From Brevinema_A sp051647245 (GTDB lineage: Bacteria > Spirochaetota > Brevinematia > Brevinematales > Brevinemataceae): a DNA stretch of 64,000 nt. Positions 44,133-52,896 of this stretch are shown here, in pieces. Position numbers and translations under genes: made by a program. Position 1 is the first letter of the stretch. Each line of letters begins with the position of its first letter. The DNA lies in NCBI GenBank assembly GCA_051647245.1, contig JBOFDS010000009.1:35710-99709 (forward strand). The letters run 5' to 3'. Below the pieces are notes generated by a model that saw only the letters and a program-made list of their open reading frames with translations, was not told the DNA's origin and ran no database searches.

Positions 44133-45615
44133 AAAACTCCAACACGAAACAAGACGCCTCCTCCAGTTATTCGACACACCACTCATCACCCCCTCCCATC
44201 AACAACATCTCAAAAAACGAGCGGAAAAAGATTTCTTCTTTTTCTTCAAGACTTATCTCCCTCACTACGCTGAGCAACGCTTTGCGCCCTTTCAACGTGA
44301 GATTATTGATCTCATCACTCACTCTCAAAAATTCATTGCTATCGCTGCTCCTAGAGGTTTTGCCAAATCTACTCTTGTGAGCTTTGCCTATGTGATTTGG
44401 TGCATTATCTTCAAGAAATTCTTTTTTATTGTGATTATTTCTGCAACGGATGATCTTGCCGACGACCTGAGTAATTTTATCCGTATGGAATTTCAAGACA
44501 ATCCCCTCATCAAACGTGATTTTGGCAGCCTCATGAAGCACAAGGGCGCGAAAGGAGACTTTCTTATTGGGAAGACGCGCGTTCTAGCTCGAGGACGGAA
44601 GCAGGCTAATCGTGGTTTTCGGAATAGAGAACATCGACCAGACCTTATCATTATTGACGATATTGAGAAGGACGAAGAAGCTATCAGTCTCGACAGCGTT
44701 ACGAAGACTTTGGACGTGATCCATCGTGCGCTTATTCCATCGCTAAAACCTCAAGGAAAGCTCATCGCAATAGGCACGATCCTCAGAGCAAACAGTGCTT
44801 TCGCGAAGCTCATCGCTAGTGATGAGAAGTTTTGGGATAAGAAAACTTTTAAGGCTCTCTCTTGGGTCGGGTCTCAAGAGAAATCTCTATGGGAAGCTCG
44901 ATTCAAAACACCCTTCCTCCTTAATCAAAGAGAATTACTTGGTCTATCTGTCTTTAATGCAGAATACCAAAACACCCCCACAAACTCTGAAACTCATATA
45001 TTCCATGAATCCCACCTGAGGACAGGTCATGTTATCGAGAAGACGATTGTTGGCTTTATTGATCCAAGTATTGATGGCGTCAAAAACGGCGACTACAAGG
45101 CTTGTGTCTTTATTCAAGGTTCCTCGGAAGGGATTGCTATTATCGATATTATCGCAAAGAAAGGCTCCGATCAAGAGTTTTTTGAAGCGATCTATCAATC
45201 CTACAAACGTTTTCAGTCTCATCTTGTCTCTATTGGCATTGAGAGTAATGGTTTTCAAAAGTATTTCGTGAAGGATATGGAGCGCTATTTGTTTGACAAG
45301 TATCAACTAAGTCTCCCTATCAAACCCACGAAGCAATACCTCAAAAAAGAATACCGTATTCATAAGCTCTTGAGCTGGTTTGAGCCACAAAAACTCGTCA
45401 TCGATCCTCTGCTTCTTCAGGCAAAAGAAGGTCAACTCCTCACCGAGCAGCTTCTTTACTTTCCTGAAAAGAAAGTCCACGATGACATCCCCGATGCTCT
45501 TTCTGGTGCGATAGATTTATTGATTTCTTTGGAGAAAAGAGTCTCTCAGCCCTCCTCAGAACTCATCACACAGATTCCCATCAGAAAGAAGTCATCATTT
45601 CAAAAAATTTTTTAA
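44122..45615 (+). CDS. Large terminase subunit
   Basis: A 497-aa packaging motor. Walker A APRGFAKST (76-84), Walker B LIIIDDIE (175-182), coupling motif GTIL (~258). C-terminal nuclease of RNase H fold with Asp in GFIDPS (~315) and a final DDIPDALSGA (~462-471). All key acids are present, so it should be able to cut and package DNA. Belongs to the Mu gp28-like terminase group by overall look. Confidence 0.88.
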   Translation: MTHKKLQHETRRLLQLFDTPLITPSHQQHLKKRAEKDFFFFFKTYLPHYAEQRFAPFQREIIDLITHSQKFIAIAAPRGFAKSTLVSFAYVIWCIIFKKFFFIVIISATDDLADDLSNFIRMEFQDNPLIKRDFGSLMKHKGAKGDFLIGKTRVLARGRKQANRGFRNREHRPDLIIIDDIEKDEEAISLDSVTKTLDVIHRALIPSLKPQGKLIAIGTILRANSAFAKLIASDEKFWDKKTFKALSWVGSQEKSLWEARFKTPFLLNQRELLGLSVFNAEYQNTPTNSETHIFHESHLRTGHVIEKTIVGFIDPSIDGVKNGDYKACVFIQGSSEGIAIIDIIAKKGSDQEFFEAIYQSYKRFQSHLVSIGIESNGFQKYFVKDMERYLFDKYQLSLPIKPTKQYLKKEYRIHKLLSWFEPQKLVIDPLLLQAKEGQLLTEQLLYFPEKKVHDDIPDALSGAIDLLISLEKRVSQPSSELITQIPIRKKSSFQKIF

Positions 45616-45628
45616 TTTAGGAGGAATT

Positions 45629-46756
45629 ATGAACCTCAAGACGCGTAAGATCCTTCAAGTTTGGGGGGACATCCCCAACCCAACGGAGGAATTCTTCCAC
45701 AGAAACGGCGTCCATCCTCAAAAAGCGCTCCGCGATATGACCTATATCCCCGAGATCGAAGCTGCCATCATTGCACGTGAGGCGGCGGTGATTGGGGATG
45801 ATTGGCAGATTGTTGGAGAGGACAGTCAGGTGGTAAAGCTCATCACCGAAAATCTCCGCCACATCAAGCCCACGCTTATTTTTCGTAGTATTATGGAGAG
45901 TATTTGGTATGGATTTAGTGTGCTGGAACATCCTCTTGTCAAGGAAAACGACACTTGGTTTTTTGAGCGTATTCGGTCTTTGCCTGCGGATTGGTTTCGT
46001 TTCAATGATCAACAAGAACTCATGATTAATGCTCAACTCACTGATTATGTGGACACGACACAGCCCTTTGAGCATGAAAAAGTTGGCTCCCTGACGAAAG
46101 AAGGGGAGCTTGTGCAATACCGTACTTCTTATGTGAATCCCTATGGAGAAAGTCAATTAGCTCGAGTTTTTTGGTCAGCGACATGGCTTCGTGGGGGGAT
46201 GGAGCTTTGGGCGAATTACATTGATCGTTTCGGAGACGATTCCATCATTGCCAAAACCGAAGTTTCCAGCCCTCAGAAACGTCAAGAACTTCTTCAAGCT
46301 ATTTTGGATTTTCGTTCTAGTGGGGGGATGGTGATTGAGGGGAGCGATGATTTTTCCTTGCTCAAAACGGAGAAGTCTTCGTCTGGAGATCTTTTCAAAG
46401 CCTTCCATGAGGTCTGCGTCCAACAAATCAACAAACTCATCTTAGGGCATTCTTCTGCTTTGGATTCTACCCCAGGCAAACTCGGCAACGAAGATAGTAT
46501 TTCTCTTGTGAGAAAAGACATCACAGATGACGACAAAAATCTCGTTTCTGAAGTGATGAATAGACTCGTGAGGCACCTTTGTCTTGTGAATGAATGGGAG
46601 CCTGTGCAGTTTATTTGGTGTCCTGAGCGAGAGATGGAGTCTAGTCGTATTGCTCGAGATGAAAAGATCAAGAACATGGGCTTTGAGTTTTCGGAAGAAT
46701 ACATGAGAAAGACTTATAATTTTGATGAAAATGACATCAAAAAAGCGAGGAAATAA
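45629..46756 (+). CDS. Portal protein (DUF935, Mu gp29-like)
   Basis: A 375-aa protein. Typical portal features: MEYS-like MESIWYGFSVLEHPLVK, RIRSLPADWFRFND, WSATWLRGGMELWANYIDRF and QINKLILGHSSALDSTPGKL. It is shorter than Mu gp29 (about 500), missing some C-terminal sequence. It forms the ring through which DNA enters the head. AGGAGG upstream; its TAA overlaps the next ATG. Confidence 0.8.
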   Translation: MNLKTRKILQVWGDIPNPTEEFFHRNGVHPQKALRDMTYIPEIEAAIIAREAAVIGDDWQIVGEDSQVVKLITENLRHIKPTLIFRSIMESIWYGFSVLEHPLVKENDTWFFERIRSLPADWFRFNDQQELMINAQLTDYVDTTQPFEHEKVGSLTKEGELVQYRTSYVNPYGESQLARVFWSATWLRGGMELWANYIDRFGDDSIIAKTEVSSPQKRQELLQAILDFRSSGGMVIEGSDDFSLLKTEKSSSGDLFKAFHEVCVQQINKLILGHSSALDSTPGKLGNEDSISLVRKDITDDDKNLVSEVMNRLVRHLCLVNEWEPVQFIWCPEREMESSRIARDEKIKNMGFEFSEEYMRKTYNFDENDIKKARK

Positions 46757-47226
46757 TGATTTTATATCCTTTACGCGACGTCCCTATCAAGCTCAAATCC
46801 AAGACTTTTTACGATGAATTACCTGGCGTGGTGCAGTCGATTTCTATCAGTGGAGAGTTGGACACATCGAGCGAAAACAAAAGCTACACCATCCACGCTT
46901 ACAAGCAAAAACGAATTAGTGTGGATTTACTTCTTCTTCCATTTTATGAGGTGCTATTATTTGACAGGAAGCAATCCGTCTTCCGTCAGCTCAAAAAGCT
47001 TGAAGAGATCTTCTCAAAACAAAAACTCAATCCCGACTCCCCCACAGAGGTAGTGATTTTTGAAGTCATTCACCCTCATTTTAACAAGAGAGGCGTTACG
47101 AGAGTTATTCTTGAGAGCATGACATCCTACGAAGATGCCGATCAAAGCACGATACGTGTTTCTTTGGTTTTTGTAGCGATGGATGAAAAAGGAGGCTCCC
47201 TTGATCGTACGAACATTGATAACTAG
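46756..47226 (+). CDS. Probable baseplate/tail adaptor protein
   Basis: A 156-aa beta-rich protein, starting within the portal stop codon (TAATG). It lies immediately upstream of the hub protein, where contractile phages carry the DUF6046/gp53-like or LysM-type linker. I recognise no firm motif. Notably this is the position in which a tape-measure gene would normally precede the baseplate, and none is here. Confidence 0.5.
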   Translation: MILYPLRDVPIKLKSKTFYDELPGVVQSISISGELDTSSENKSYTIHAYKQKRISVDLLLLPFYEVLLFDRKQSVFRQLKKLEEIFSKQKLNPDSPTEVVIFEVIHPHFNKRGVTRVILESMTSYEDADQSTIRVSLVFVAMDEKGGSLDRTNIDN

Positions 47227-47902
47227 TATCTGTATTGGGAAGGAGATTTTCAGAGAGGATTTGTCGTTCAGCCTATCTCACAGTCTTAATGAGAACAGAA
47301 AGATTGCCTCTATTCAGCTAAGGTCGAGGCTTTCTATTTCTGGTGATAAGCTTGCTACGGGGCTTCCTTGTCAAATTTTTCTCACAAACGAAAACGGTAA
47401 GACAAAAATTTTTAGTGGTGTTATTGGATCAAGTTCACAATCAGGCAATACGTACACGATTACCGCTATCCAAAACATCATCCCAGATGAAGATTACCAC
47501 GAAACATTTCAAGACAGCCCCCTCAAAGACATTATGAAATCTCTTGGGAATATCAGAGTTGAAAGCTTGAACAAAGAGTTCCCTCAATTCATCCTTGAAG
47601 GGAAGAAGTTGGATTCGTTTACGCGTATTATTCAGAATCTTGAGGATCTTTTAGGGATGAATATTTATTATTCTATCTATGATGATGAGATTGTTGTACG
47701 TGAGAGTCCTATTTTGGAGAAGAGGAAGACTTTTGATCAGTTGATTGTGCATGAATTTCGGGGGACGAGCATGGATTGTTTTCCTATTGTTGATGCTCAA
47801 GTTGGCGACGAGATTGTGTTTGAGAAGAAGAAATTTTTGATCACAGGCATCACAAGCACAAACCGACAACAGAGCTTAAGTCTTTTGGAATTAGGGGGTT
47901 AG
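47201..47902 (+). CDS. Baseplate hub protein (gpD/gp27-like)
   Basis: About 233 aa. SLSHSLNENRKIASIQLRSR, IFLTNENGKTKIFSGVIGSS and TFQDSPLKDIMKSLG look like the two beta-barrel domains of gp27/late-control D proteins, in a short form. TTG at 47201 is taken as start, five bases after GGAGG and overlapping the previous gene by 26 bases; the ATG at 47183 would precede that ribosome site. Confidence 0.65.
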   Translation: MIVRTLITSICIGKEIFREDLSFSLSHSLNENRKIASIQLRSRLSISGDKLATGLPCQIFLTNENGKTKIFSGVIGSSSQSGNTYTITAIQNIIPDEDYHETFQDSPLKDIMKSLGNIRVESLNKEFPQFILEGKKLDSFTRIIQNLEDLLGMNIYYSIYDDEIVVRESPILEKRKTFDQLIVHEFRGTSMDCFPIVDAQVGDEIVFEKKKFLITGITSTNRQQSLSLLELGG

Positions 47903-47903
47903 T

Positions 47904-48479
47904 ATGCTTACACAAATTGAAAATCTCATCCGACAACGTATCAATCAAAAAGCCTTCCCAGTCCTTGCTAAGATCACAAAAATCTACACGGATAAGGACA
48001 AATACTACATAGATTGTAAGGAACTCAATTACGAAGGCGAAGAGACATCTACTATGCTCACGCGAGTCCCCCTCCCAAAATTCTGGGGCACGATGAAAGG
48101 CGGGATATGGATGACACCGTCGACTGGTGCTACCGTGCTCGTGAGCTTTTTAGGTGGGGATAAAAACTTCCCTATCGTGAGCAGTGTTATGGGGAGCACT
48201 CATGAAGAAATTCATCCTGAAAACACTCTCTTGATCAAGATTGGGGAGACTTCTTTGGAGATCAATGACGGATCTATCCTTATCAAATCAAAGGATCAAG
48301 AGCTTAATCTTTCGGATAAGATTTCCCTTGCAAACAATCTCACCACTCTCAAAAGTATCTTAGAAGATATGGTGGATGATCTCCCTAATGTGGTATGTCC
48401 GAACGGTGGGCCTTCTACCGTTACTCCATCGATCAACAGCATCACTATCAAAAATAAGATCAACATGCTCATGTCCTAG
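47904..48479 (+). CDS. Baseplate spike (gpV/gp45-like)
   Basis: A 191-aa protein with an OB-like N-terminal domain (VLAKITKIYTDKDKYYIDCK) and FWGTMKGGIWMTPSTGATVLVSFLGGDKN, the pattern of gp5/gpV spikes, then a short beta-helical tail. It forms the central membrane-piercing needle. No PAAR tip motif or metal-binding HxH tip is evident. Confidence 0.78.
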   Translation: MLTQIENLIRQRINQKAFPVLAKITKIYTDKDKYYIDCKELNYEGEETSTMLTRVPLPKFWGTMKGGIWMTPSTGATVLVSFLGGDKNFPIVSSVMGSTHEEIHPENTLLIKIGETSLEINDGSILIKSKDQELNLSDKISLANNLTTLKSILEDMVDDLPNVVCPNGGPSTVTPSINSITIKNKINMLMS

Positions 48480-48487
48480 GAGGCACC

Positions 48488-48847
48488 ATGACAGACATCA
48501 AAATCGATGCTCAAAACGAAATCGTCATCAATGAATTTGGTGATTTTGATCTAGTGGAAGGCAAAGAAAGCAAACTCCAACTGATACGTGAAAGACTTCT
48601 CACCCCCATACAGAGTCTTTTTTATGATAAGAATTTTGGTTCGGAGATTATGAATTTTATCCAAAACCCTCTCAACGATGAATTGGAAATATCTATCATC
48701 ACATCCCTACAACAAGATGAGCATATTGACCCTAATTCTATCGAAGTAACCTTAAACGAGTCTCTTTCTGAATTGAGGATTGAGATTGAATTTACTTTTT
48801 TAGGGGAAGAGGAATCTCAAAATATTGTTTTGAACATAGGAGGATAA
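48488..48847 (+). CDS. Baseplate wedge protein gp25/gpW
   Basis: A 119-aa GPW/gp25 protein: NEFGDFDLVEGKESKLQLIR, RLLTPIQSLFYDKNFGSEIM. It binds sheath and wedge and starts sheath assembly. AGGAGG upstream; the next gene begins right at its stop. Confidence 0.85.
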   Translation: MTDIKIDAQNEIVINEFGDFDLVEGKESKLQLIRERLLTPIQSLFYDKNFGSEIMNFIQNPLNDELEISIITSLQQDEHIDPNSIEVTLNESLSELRIEIEFTFLGEEESQNIVLNIGG

Positions 48848-49966
48848 ATGCTAAATTTCAAAAATACTGATCAAGTTTTGTCTGAATTGACAACAGAGAT
48901 CAAACAAAAAATCCCTCACATCACTAATTTCAAAACAGGTGGTGTGTTGAGATTATTCATTGAGGTGGTGGCGTTATTTTTGAGTCGTATCTATGAAGAA
49001 ATCAAAAATCTCCTCCCTCAATTATTCATCCACAGCTCTAGTCATTTTTATTTGGATCAGCATGCTGAGCAGCTTGGATTGAGCAGGCATCTACCGTCTA
49101 CGTGTATCGGTTATTTAACCCTATACAGAGACAAAGCTGAGAATAATTTAACCATTCCTGCGGACAAGATATTTTCCACCTCAACAAACAGCAAGGGAGA
49201 AAGTTTTCGTTTTAAAAGTCTTGCAGAGACGATTTTTCTAAAAGGAGAAAATAGCGTCGAAATCCTTATTATTGCTGAAGATACAGGCACTGCTTACAAT
49301 GTTTTTGAGAATACCATCACCCACATGGTTACTCCTATTTCTGGAGTAGATCGTGTGAATAACAACTCTGGATGGATCGTGGAATTTGGGAGGGATATAG
49401 AGACAGATGCCTCGCTCAGATCGCGTTCGCTCTTCATGTGGAAGTCGGTAAATGGTGCCAATGCGGACGCTTATATTAGCTGGGCAAAAGAAATCATTGG
49501 TGTTTCTAAGGTAAAGATTTTGGATCTATTTCGTGGTGTGGGGACGCTTGATATTTTGATTTTGGGGGAAAATAATGAGCTCCCGTCGGATCACATTATT
49601 GATGAAGTGAGCAAAAACATTGTTAAGAACAAACCCATAGGCTCAGATATTCTTGTCAAAGCACCAGAAATCATAAGTATAAATCTTGATATCAGCGTTA
49701 CTCACGACAAATCCACGCTCATCAACGATATTGATATTCAAGAAAAAATCATCGCTTTCTTTCAGGAAATTGAGATTGGGAAGAAGTTTGAAACGTCGGC
49801 TCTTAATGCGAAGATTTTTGAAGTAGAGGGGATCAAATCCGTCTCTATTCGCAGTTTTGACCTACCTTCCTCGAAGAGCAACCTTCTCCAAAAACAAAGC
49901 TCAGAGATCTTGGACTTTCAGATTGCTCGACTTGGCACCTTAAAGATCAGCATGCAGGAGGCTTAG
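48848..49966 (+). CDS. Baseplate protein J
   Basis: A 372-aa protein. The centre (NNNSGWIVEFGRDIETDASLR, then WAKEIIGVSKVKILDLFRG and VGTLDILILGE) is the Baseplate_J family core; the N-terminus (HAEQLGLSRHLPSTC) also fits. It forms the wedge around the hub. Confidence 0.88.
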   Translation: MLNFKNTDQVLSELTTEIKQKIPHITNFKTGGVLRLFIEVVALFLSRIYEEIKNLLPQLFIHSSSHFYLDQHAEQLGLSRHLPSTCIGYLTLYRDKAENNLTIPADKIFSTSTNSKGESFRFKSLAETIFLKGENSVEILIIAEDTGTAYNVFENTITHMVTPISGVDRVNNNSGWIVEFGRDIETDASLRSRSLFMWKSVNGANADAYISWAKEIIGVSKVKILDLFRGVGTLDILILGENNELPSDHIIDEVSKNIVKNKPIGSDILVKAPEIISINLDISVTHDKSTLINDIDIQEKIIAFFQEIEIGKKFETSALNAKIFEVEGIKSVSIRSFDLPSSKSNLLQKQSSEILDFQIARLGTLKISMQEA

Positions 49967-50515
49967 ATGTGGGACTTCCTCAAAATCACAAAACCGAAGC
50001 TTGCGATCACTTCAAAGAACTTTGAGCATATTTGTCAATCGATTTTTGCAAGCTTTGCGGACATTTGGAGCTTGATAAAAAACATTATCCGTAATGCCTC
50101 ACCGATCAATGGCTCCCCTTTTTTTGATCAAATCGCTAGAGATCGTGGCATAAAAAGGATCAAAAACGAATCCCTACACGCCTATCAAGCTCGTATCCGT
50201 TATGCGTTTAAATTTCTCAAATACAGCTCTACATTGCAAGGAATCACCGACATCATCAGTACCGTCATCCCAAACAAATCATTCACGATTCGTGAGCTCT
50301 ATCAAGAAAATTTCATTCTCGGAGATCCTACTGAGGAGCTTGGAATTACAACGATCATCAATAGCAGCCAGCAGCGTTTTTATTTTGTGGTTGATATCCA
50401 CGATCTTACAGACGATGAAGAAATCTATCTTGACGAGATCATTAGGCTATACCGACCTGCTCACGTGCAGTTTCGGATCAATAACATTCAGCTAGGAGGC
50501 GAACATGTGGCATAA
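49967..50515 (+). CDS. Baseplate protein I-like (tail P2 I)
   Basis: A 182-aa protein in the place of P2 gpI, after J and before fibre. The C-terminal FYFVVDIHDLTDDEEIYLDEI...YRPAHVQF is characteristic of tail proteins of this group (RLYRPAHV). It connects wedge and fibres. Overlaps the fibre gene by 11 bases. Confidence 0.75.
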   Translation: MWDFLKITKPKLAITSKNFEHICQSIFASFADIWSLIKNIIRNASPINGSPFFDQIARDRGIKRIKNESLHAYQARIRYAFKFLKYSSTLQGITDIISTVIPNKSFTIRELYQENFILGDPTEELGITTIINSSQQRFYFVVDIHDLTDDEEIYLDEIIRLYRPAHVQFRINNIQLGGEHVA

Positions 50516-51518
50516 TCTCTCCCAACAACAATTTTATAAAGGACAATCCGTATCCCCAGAACACCTCAATCAAATGCAGGAATACACAGATCACACACAG
50601 TGTCAGACGATTAATTCTGTCTTTGGGAAGGGGGTTCTGTATGGCTTTGAAGTTTCTCATACAGCGGATCAAATCATCATCTCAAAAGGGATGGGATTTG
50701 ACGACAGAGGTAGGAAATTACTTCTTCATGAAGACAAGATCATCCCTCTCAACGAGATCAATATTTCAAAACATTCTCTCTTAAAGCTTGGGGTTCAATT
50801 TTGTGTTATTGAGTCCGACCCCATCCAAGACGTAACAGGCACCATCATCAACACCAAACTCACCCCAAGTGTGGAGTTTGTGCTGGGTGAAGAGCTGGAC
50901 GCAGAGATTCTTTTTCTGGCAGATATTGAGATCACGGCGACGGAGATTCTTTCTGTTAAACAGAAAATCAACTTCTTGCCGAATTATTTGAATTTTGCGG
51001 AAAAAATTATTAACATTGCTTACCCTATTCAATCTATCTACACACAATACCCAAAATTCATCACAAATAGCGAAGGCGAAGAAATCTATCTCGGCTTTGT
51101 CCAAGGAGAAACCCCTGCCATGCTTTTCGGTGGAGTATGGGAGTTACAAGATATAAACATTTCCATGAGTCCTAAAATTTACACTGCAAATGACGGATCT
51201 GTAGTTACTAAATGGGCAGACGGTAGAATGGAAATTGAGATTCCCCAAAACTTGTTAGCCAACACAACTTATACTTATCCAGAGAAATTTTTGCAAGTCC
51301 CCTTATTTAATGGGTTACTTTACAATAGAGTCGATTTGCTATATGTTCTTTCAACTCCAGTAAATGACACTAGGAGTTTAGAGCAAGTAACGGAATCTTC
51401 ATTTAGATATGTGTCATCACTTTCATCAACATATGGGGCTCCTAGTGGTTTTCTAATCGGATACTGGAAAGAATACAAGCCACAAAACAATGCAAAAGTC
51501 TGGAAGAGGGTAGCTTAA
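50505..51518 (+). CDS. Tail fibre / DUF4815-like protein
   Basis: A 337-aa protein. The N-terminal half (FYKGQSVSPEHLNQMQEYTD, then GKGVLYGFEVS, GMGFDDRGRKLLL) is a tail-attachment domain of DUF4815 type. The middle has a fibre-like junction (LYPIQS-type IAYPIQSIYTQ...MLFGGVWELQ), and the C-terminus should be the receptor-binding part. It determines the target cell. From about residue 215 on the base composition becomes more AT-rich, consistent with tip exchange. Confidence 0.65.
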   Translation: MWHNLSQQQFYKGQSVSPEHLNQMQEYTDHTQCQTINSVFGKGVLYGFEVSHTADQIIISKGMGFDDRGRKLLLHEDKIIPLNEINISKHSLLKLGVQFCVIESDPIQDVTGTIINTKLTPSVEFVLGEELDAEILFLADIEITATEILSVKQKINFLPNYLNFAEKIINIAYPIQSIYTQYPKFITNSEGEEIYLGFVQGETPAMLFGGVWELQDINISMSPKIYTANDGSVVTKWADGRMEIEIPQNLLANTTYTYPEKFLQVPLFNGLLYNRVDLLYVLSTPVNDTRSLEQVTESSFRYVSSLSSTYGAPSGFLIGYWKEYKPQNNAKVWKRVA

Positions 51519-51970
51519 TGATTGTATTAATTTATAATGAAAAAGACATCATCACAAATATTTATAGTGTGAACAATGCTAAATCAGAATTCCTCACAGG
51601 TTTAAGCTATAAGATTTTTGATCAAACAGATGCCTACAAAGGACTCAATATTAGAGCCGTAAACGATGAGGGGTCTATAAAAACTCGTATTGAGCAAATT
51701 GAACTTGGTCTTGACTTCTTAAAAGACAATGAAGAAATCGTCAATGGAGAAATCGTTGAAAAAGAAGCAGAAACAGAGCCACCAACACCAGAGGATGCTA
51801 AAGATCAAGAGATTCGACAGATTGATAGTCAATTAGAAAAAGTGAAAGAGACGATGATCAAGCTCCTTGCTGAAGAGAAGCTTTTGGGCTTTGTGAATGA
51901 AGACCTTGAGAACAGACTTAAAACTCAATATCAAGAATTACTCGTGAAAAGATCCCTTCACACGCTTTAG
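51518..51970 (+). CDS. Fibre-associated protein
   Basis: A 150-aa protein starting inside the fibre stop codon (TAATG), with a beta N-terminus and a long C-terminal coiled coil (DQEIRQIDSQLEKVKETMIK). Position and size suit a fibre assembly chaperone or short accessory fibre. Last gene of the cassette; no clear terminator follows, only AGAGAGT/ACTCTCT arms 30 bases apart (51986-52029). Confidence 0.5.
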   Translation: MIVLIYNEKDIITNIYSVNNAKSEFLTGLSYKIFDQTDAYKGLNIRAVNDEGSIKTRIEQIELGLDFLKDNEEIVNGEIVEKEAETEPPTPEDAKDQEIRQIDSQLEKVKETMIKLLAEEKLLGFVNEDLENRLKTQYQELLVKRSLHTL

Positions 51971-52111
51971 AAGGTCGTTAGAGATAGAGAGTGTTGGTTT
52001 TACTTGATTTGGTGGGACTGAAACTCTCTTCATGGTTGAGGATGTATGGTAGATTTGGCGGTGGATTAGAAAGAGAAATGAAGGGGGGAGATTTAGTAAT
52101 TTATTTCTTAC

Positions 52112-52128
52112 TTGGCATTGAATTTGCT
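52112..52128 (+). promoter_or_regulatory. Sigma-54 promoter of nitroreductase
   Basis: TTGGCATTGAATTTGCT: TGGCAT (52113-52118), five bases, TTGCT (52124-52128). It differs from the TGGCAC-N5-TTGC consensus at one position (T for C). The expected start near 52139 leaves a 24-base leader containing AAGGAG before the ATG at 52163. Confidence 0.72.
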
Positions 52129-52162
52129 GTAATATTATTAATAATTATAAAAGGAGAATATG

Positions 52163-52813
52163 ATGAATATTTCAGAATTATTACATAAACGATATGCTAC
52201 TAAGTCATTCGATACCAATAAAAAACTAAGCGAGGAGCAAATTCTTCAATTAGAAGAATTGTTACAAATGTCCCCTTCTTCTGTCAACATTCAGCCTTGG
52301 CATTTTATTGTAGCGACTACCGATGAGGGTAAAAATCGTATTGCAAAAGGAACTGAAGCCTTTGCTGTGAATACACCAAAAATTCTTGAAGCTAGTGCTG
52401 TTGTTGTTTTTGCGACAAAAACAGATCTTTCTGATGAATATATACAAACTCTTGTTGATCAAGAAGATAAAGATGGTCGATTCTCTAATCCACAATTCAA
52501 AGAGCAGCTACATCAAGTTATGTCATTCTTTGTTGGTGCACATCGTAACGACTTCAAAGATGCAAAAACTTGGGCAGAAAAGCAAGTCTATCTTAATGTA
52601 GGTCACTTTTTAATGGGTGCGACTGCATTAGGTTTTGACACCTTAGCTATGGAAGGAATTGACTTTAGCGCTATTGATAAAGAATTTGGTCTTGTTGAGA
52701 AAGGATTTACTTCTACTGTTGTTGTTTCTGTAGGTTATCACAATCCTGCAGACTTTAATAAAGATCTTCCTAAATCTCGTCTACCTAAAGATCAAATTAT
52801 TGATAGAATCTAA
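52163..52813 (+). CDS. Oxygen-insensitive NAD(P)H nitroreductase, NfsB-like
   Basis: About 216 aa, nitroreductase family (FMN-binding). Motifs: LHKRYATKSFDTNKKLSEEQ, LLQMSPSSVNIQPWHFIVAT (FMN site), FLMGATALGFDTLAMEGID and VVSVGYHNP. It performs two-electron reduction of nitroaromatics or quinones. ATG at 52163 (six bases after AAGGAG) is preferred over 52160. It is the first host gene to the right of the phage cassette and seems to have its own sigma-54 promoter. Confidence 0.9.
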   Translation: MNISELLHKRYATKSFDTNKKLSEEQILQLEELLQMSPSSVNIQPWHFIVATTDEGKNRIAKGTEAFAVNTPKILEASAVVVFATKTDLSDEYIQTLVDQEDKDGRFSNPQFKEQLHQVMSFFVGAHRNDFKDAKTWAEKQVYLNVGHFLMGATALGFDTLAMEGIDFSAIDKEFGLVEKGFTSTVVVSVGYHNPADFNKDLPKSRLPKDQIIDRI

Positions 52814-52836
52814 TATTATTAATTTATTGACCTTAA

Positions 52837-52864
52837 AAAACCACCCTAAAATAGGGTGGTTTTT
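52837..52864. terminator. Terminator after nitroreductase
   Basis: AAAACCACCCTA, loop AAA, TAGGGTGGTTTT; A and T runs on both sides allow use by the converging pcp operon. Confidence 0.9.
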
Positions 52865-52896
52865 GAGATTTATGACAAATTAAATTTGCTGTGGAA

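Noticed and set aside
51991..52188. Open frame of 65 codons with a hydrophobic C-terminal stretch before the nitroreductase
   Set aside because: It has no ribosome site, starts with TTG, overlaps the nitroreductase start, and its end covers the sigma-54 promoter.
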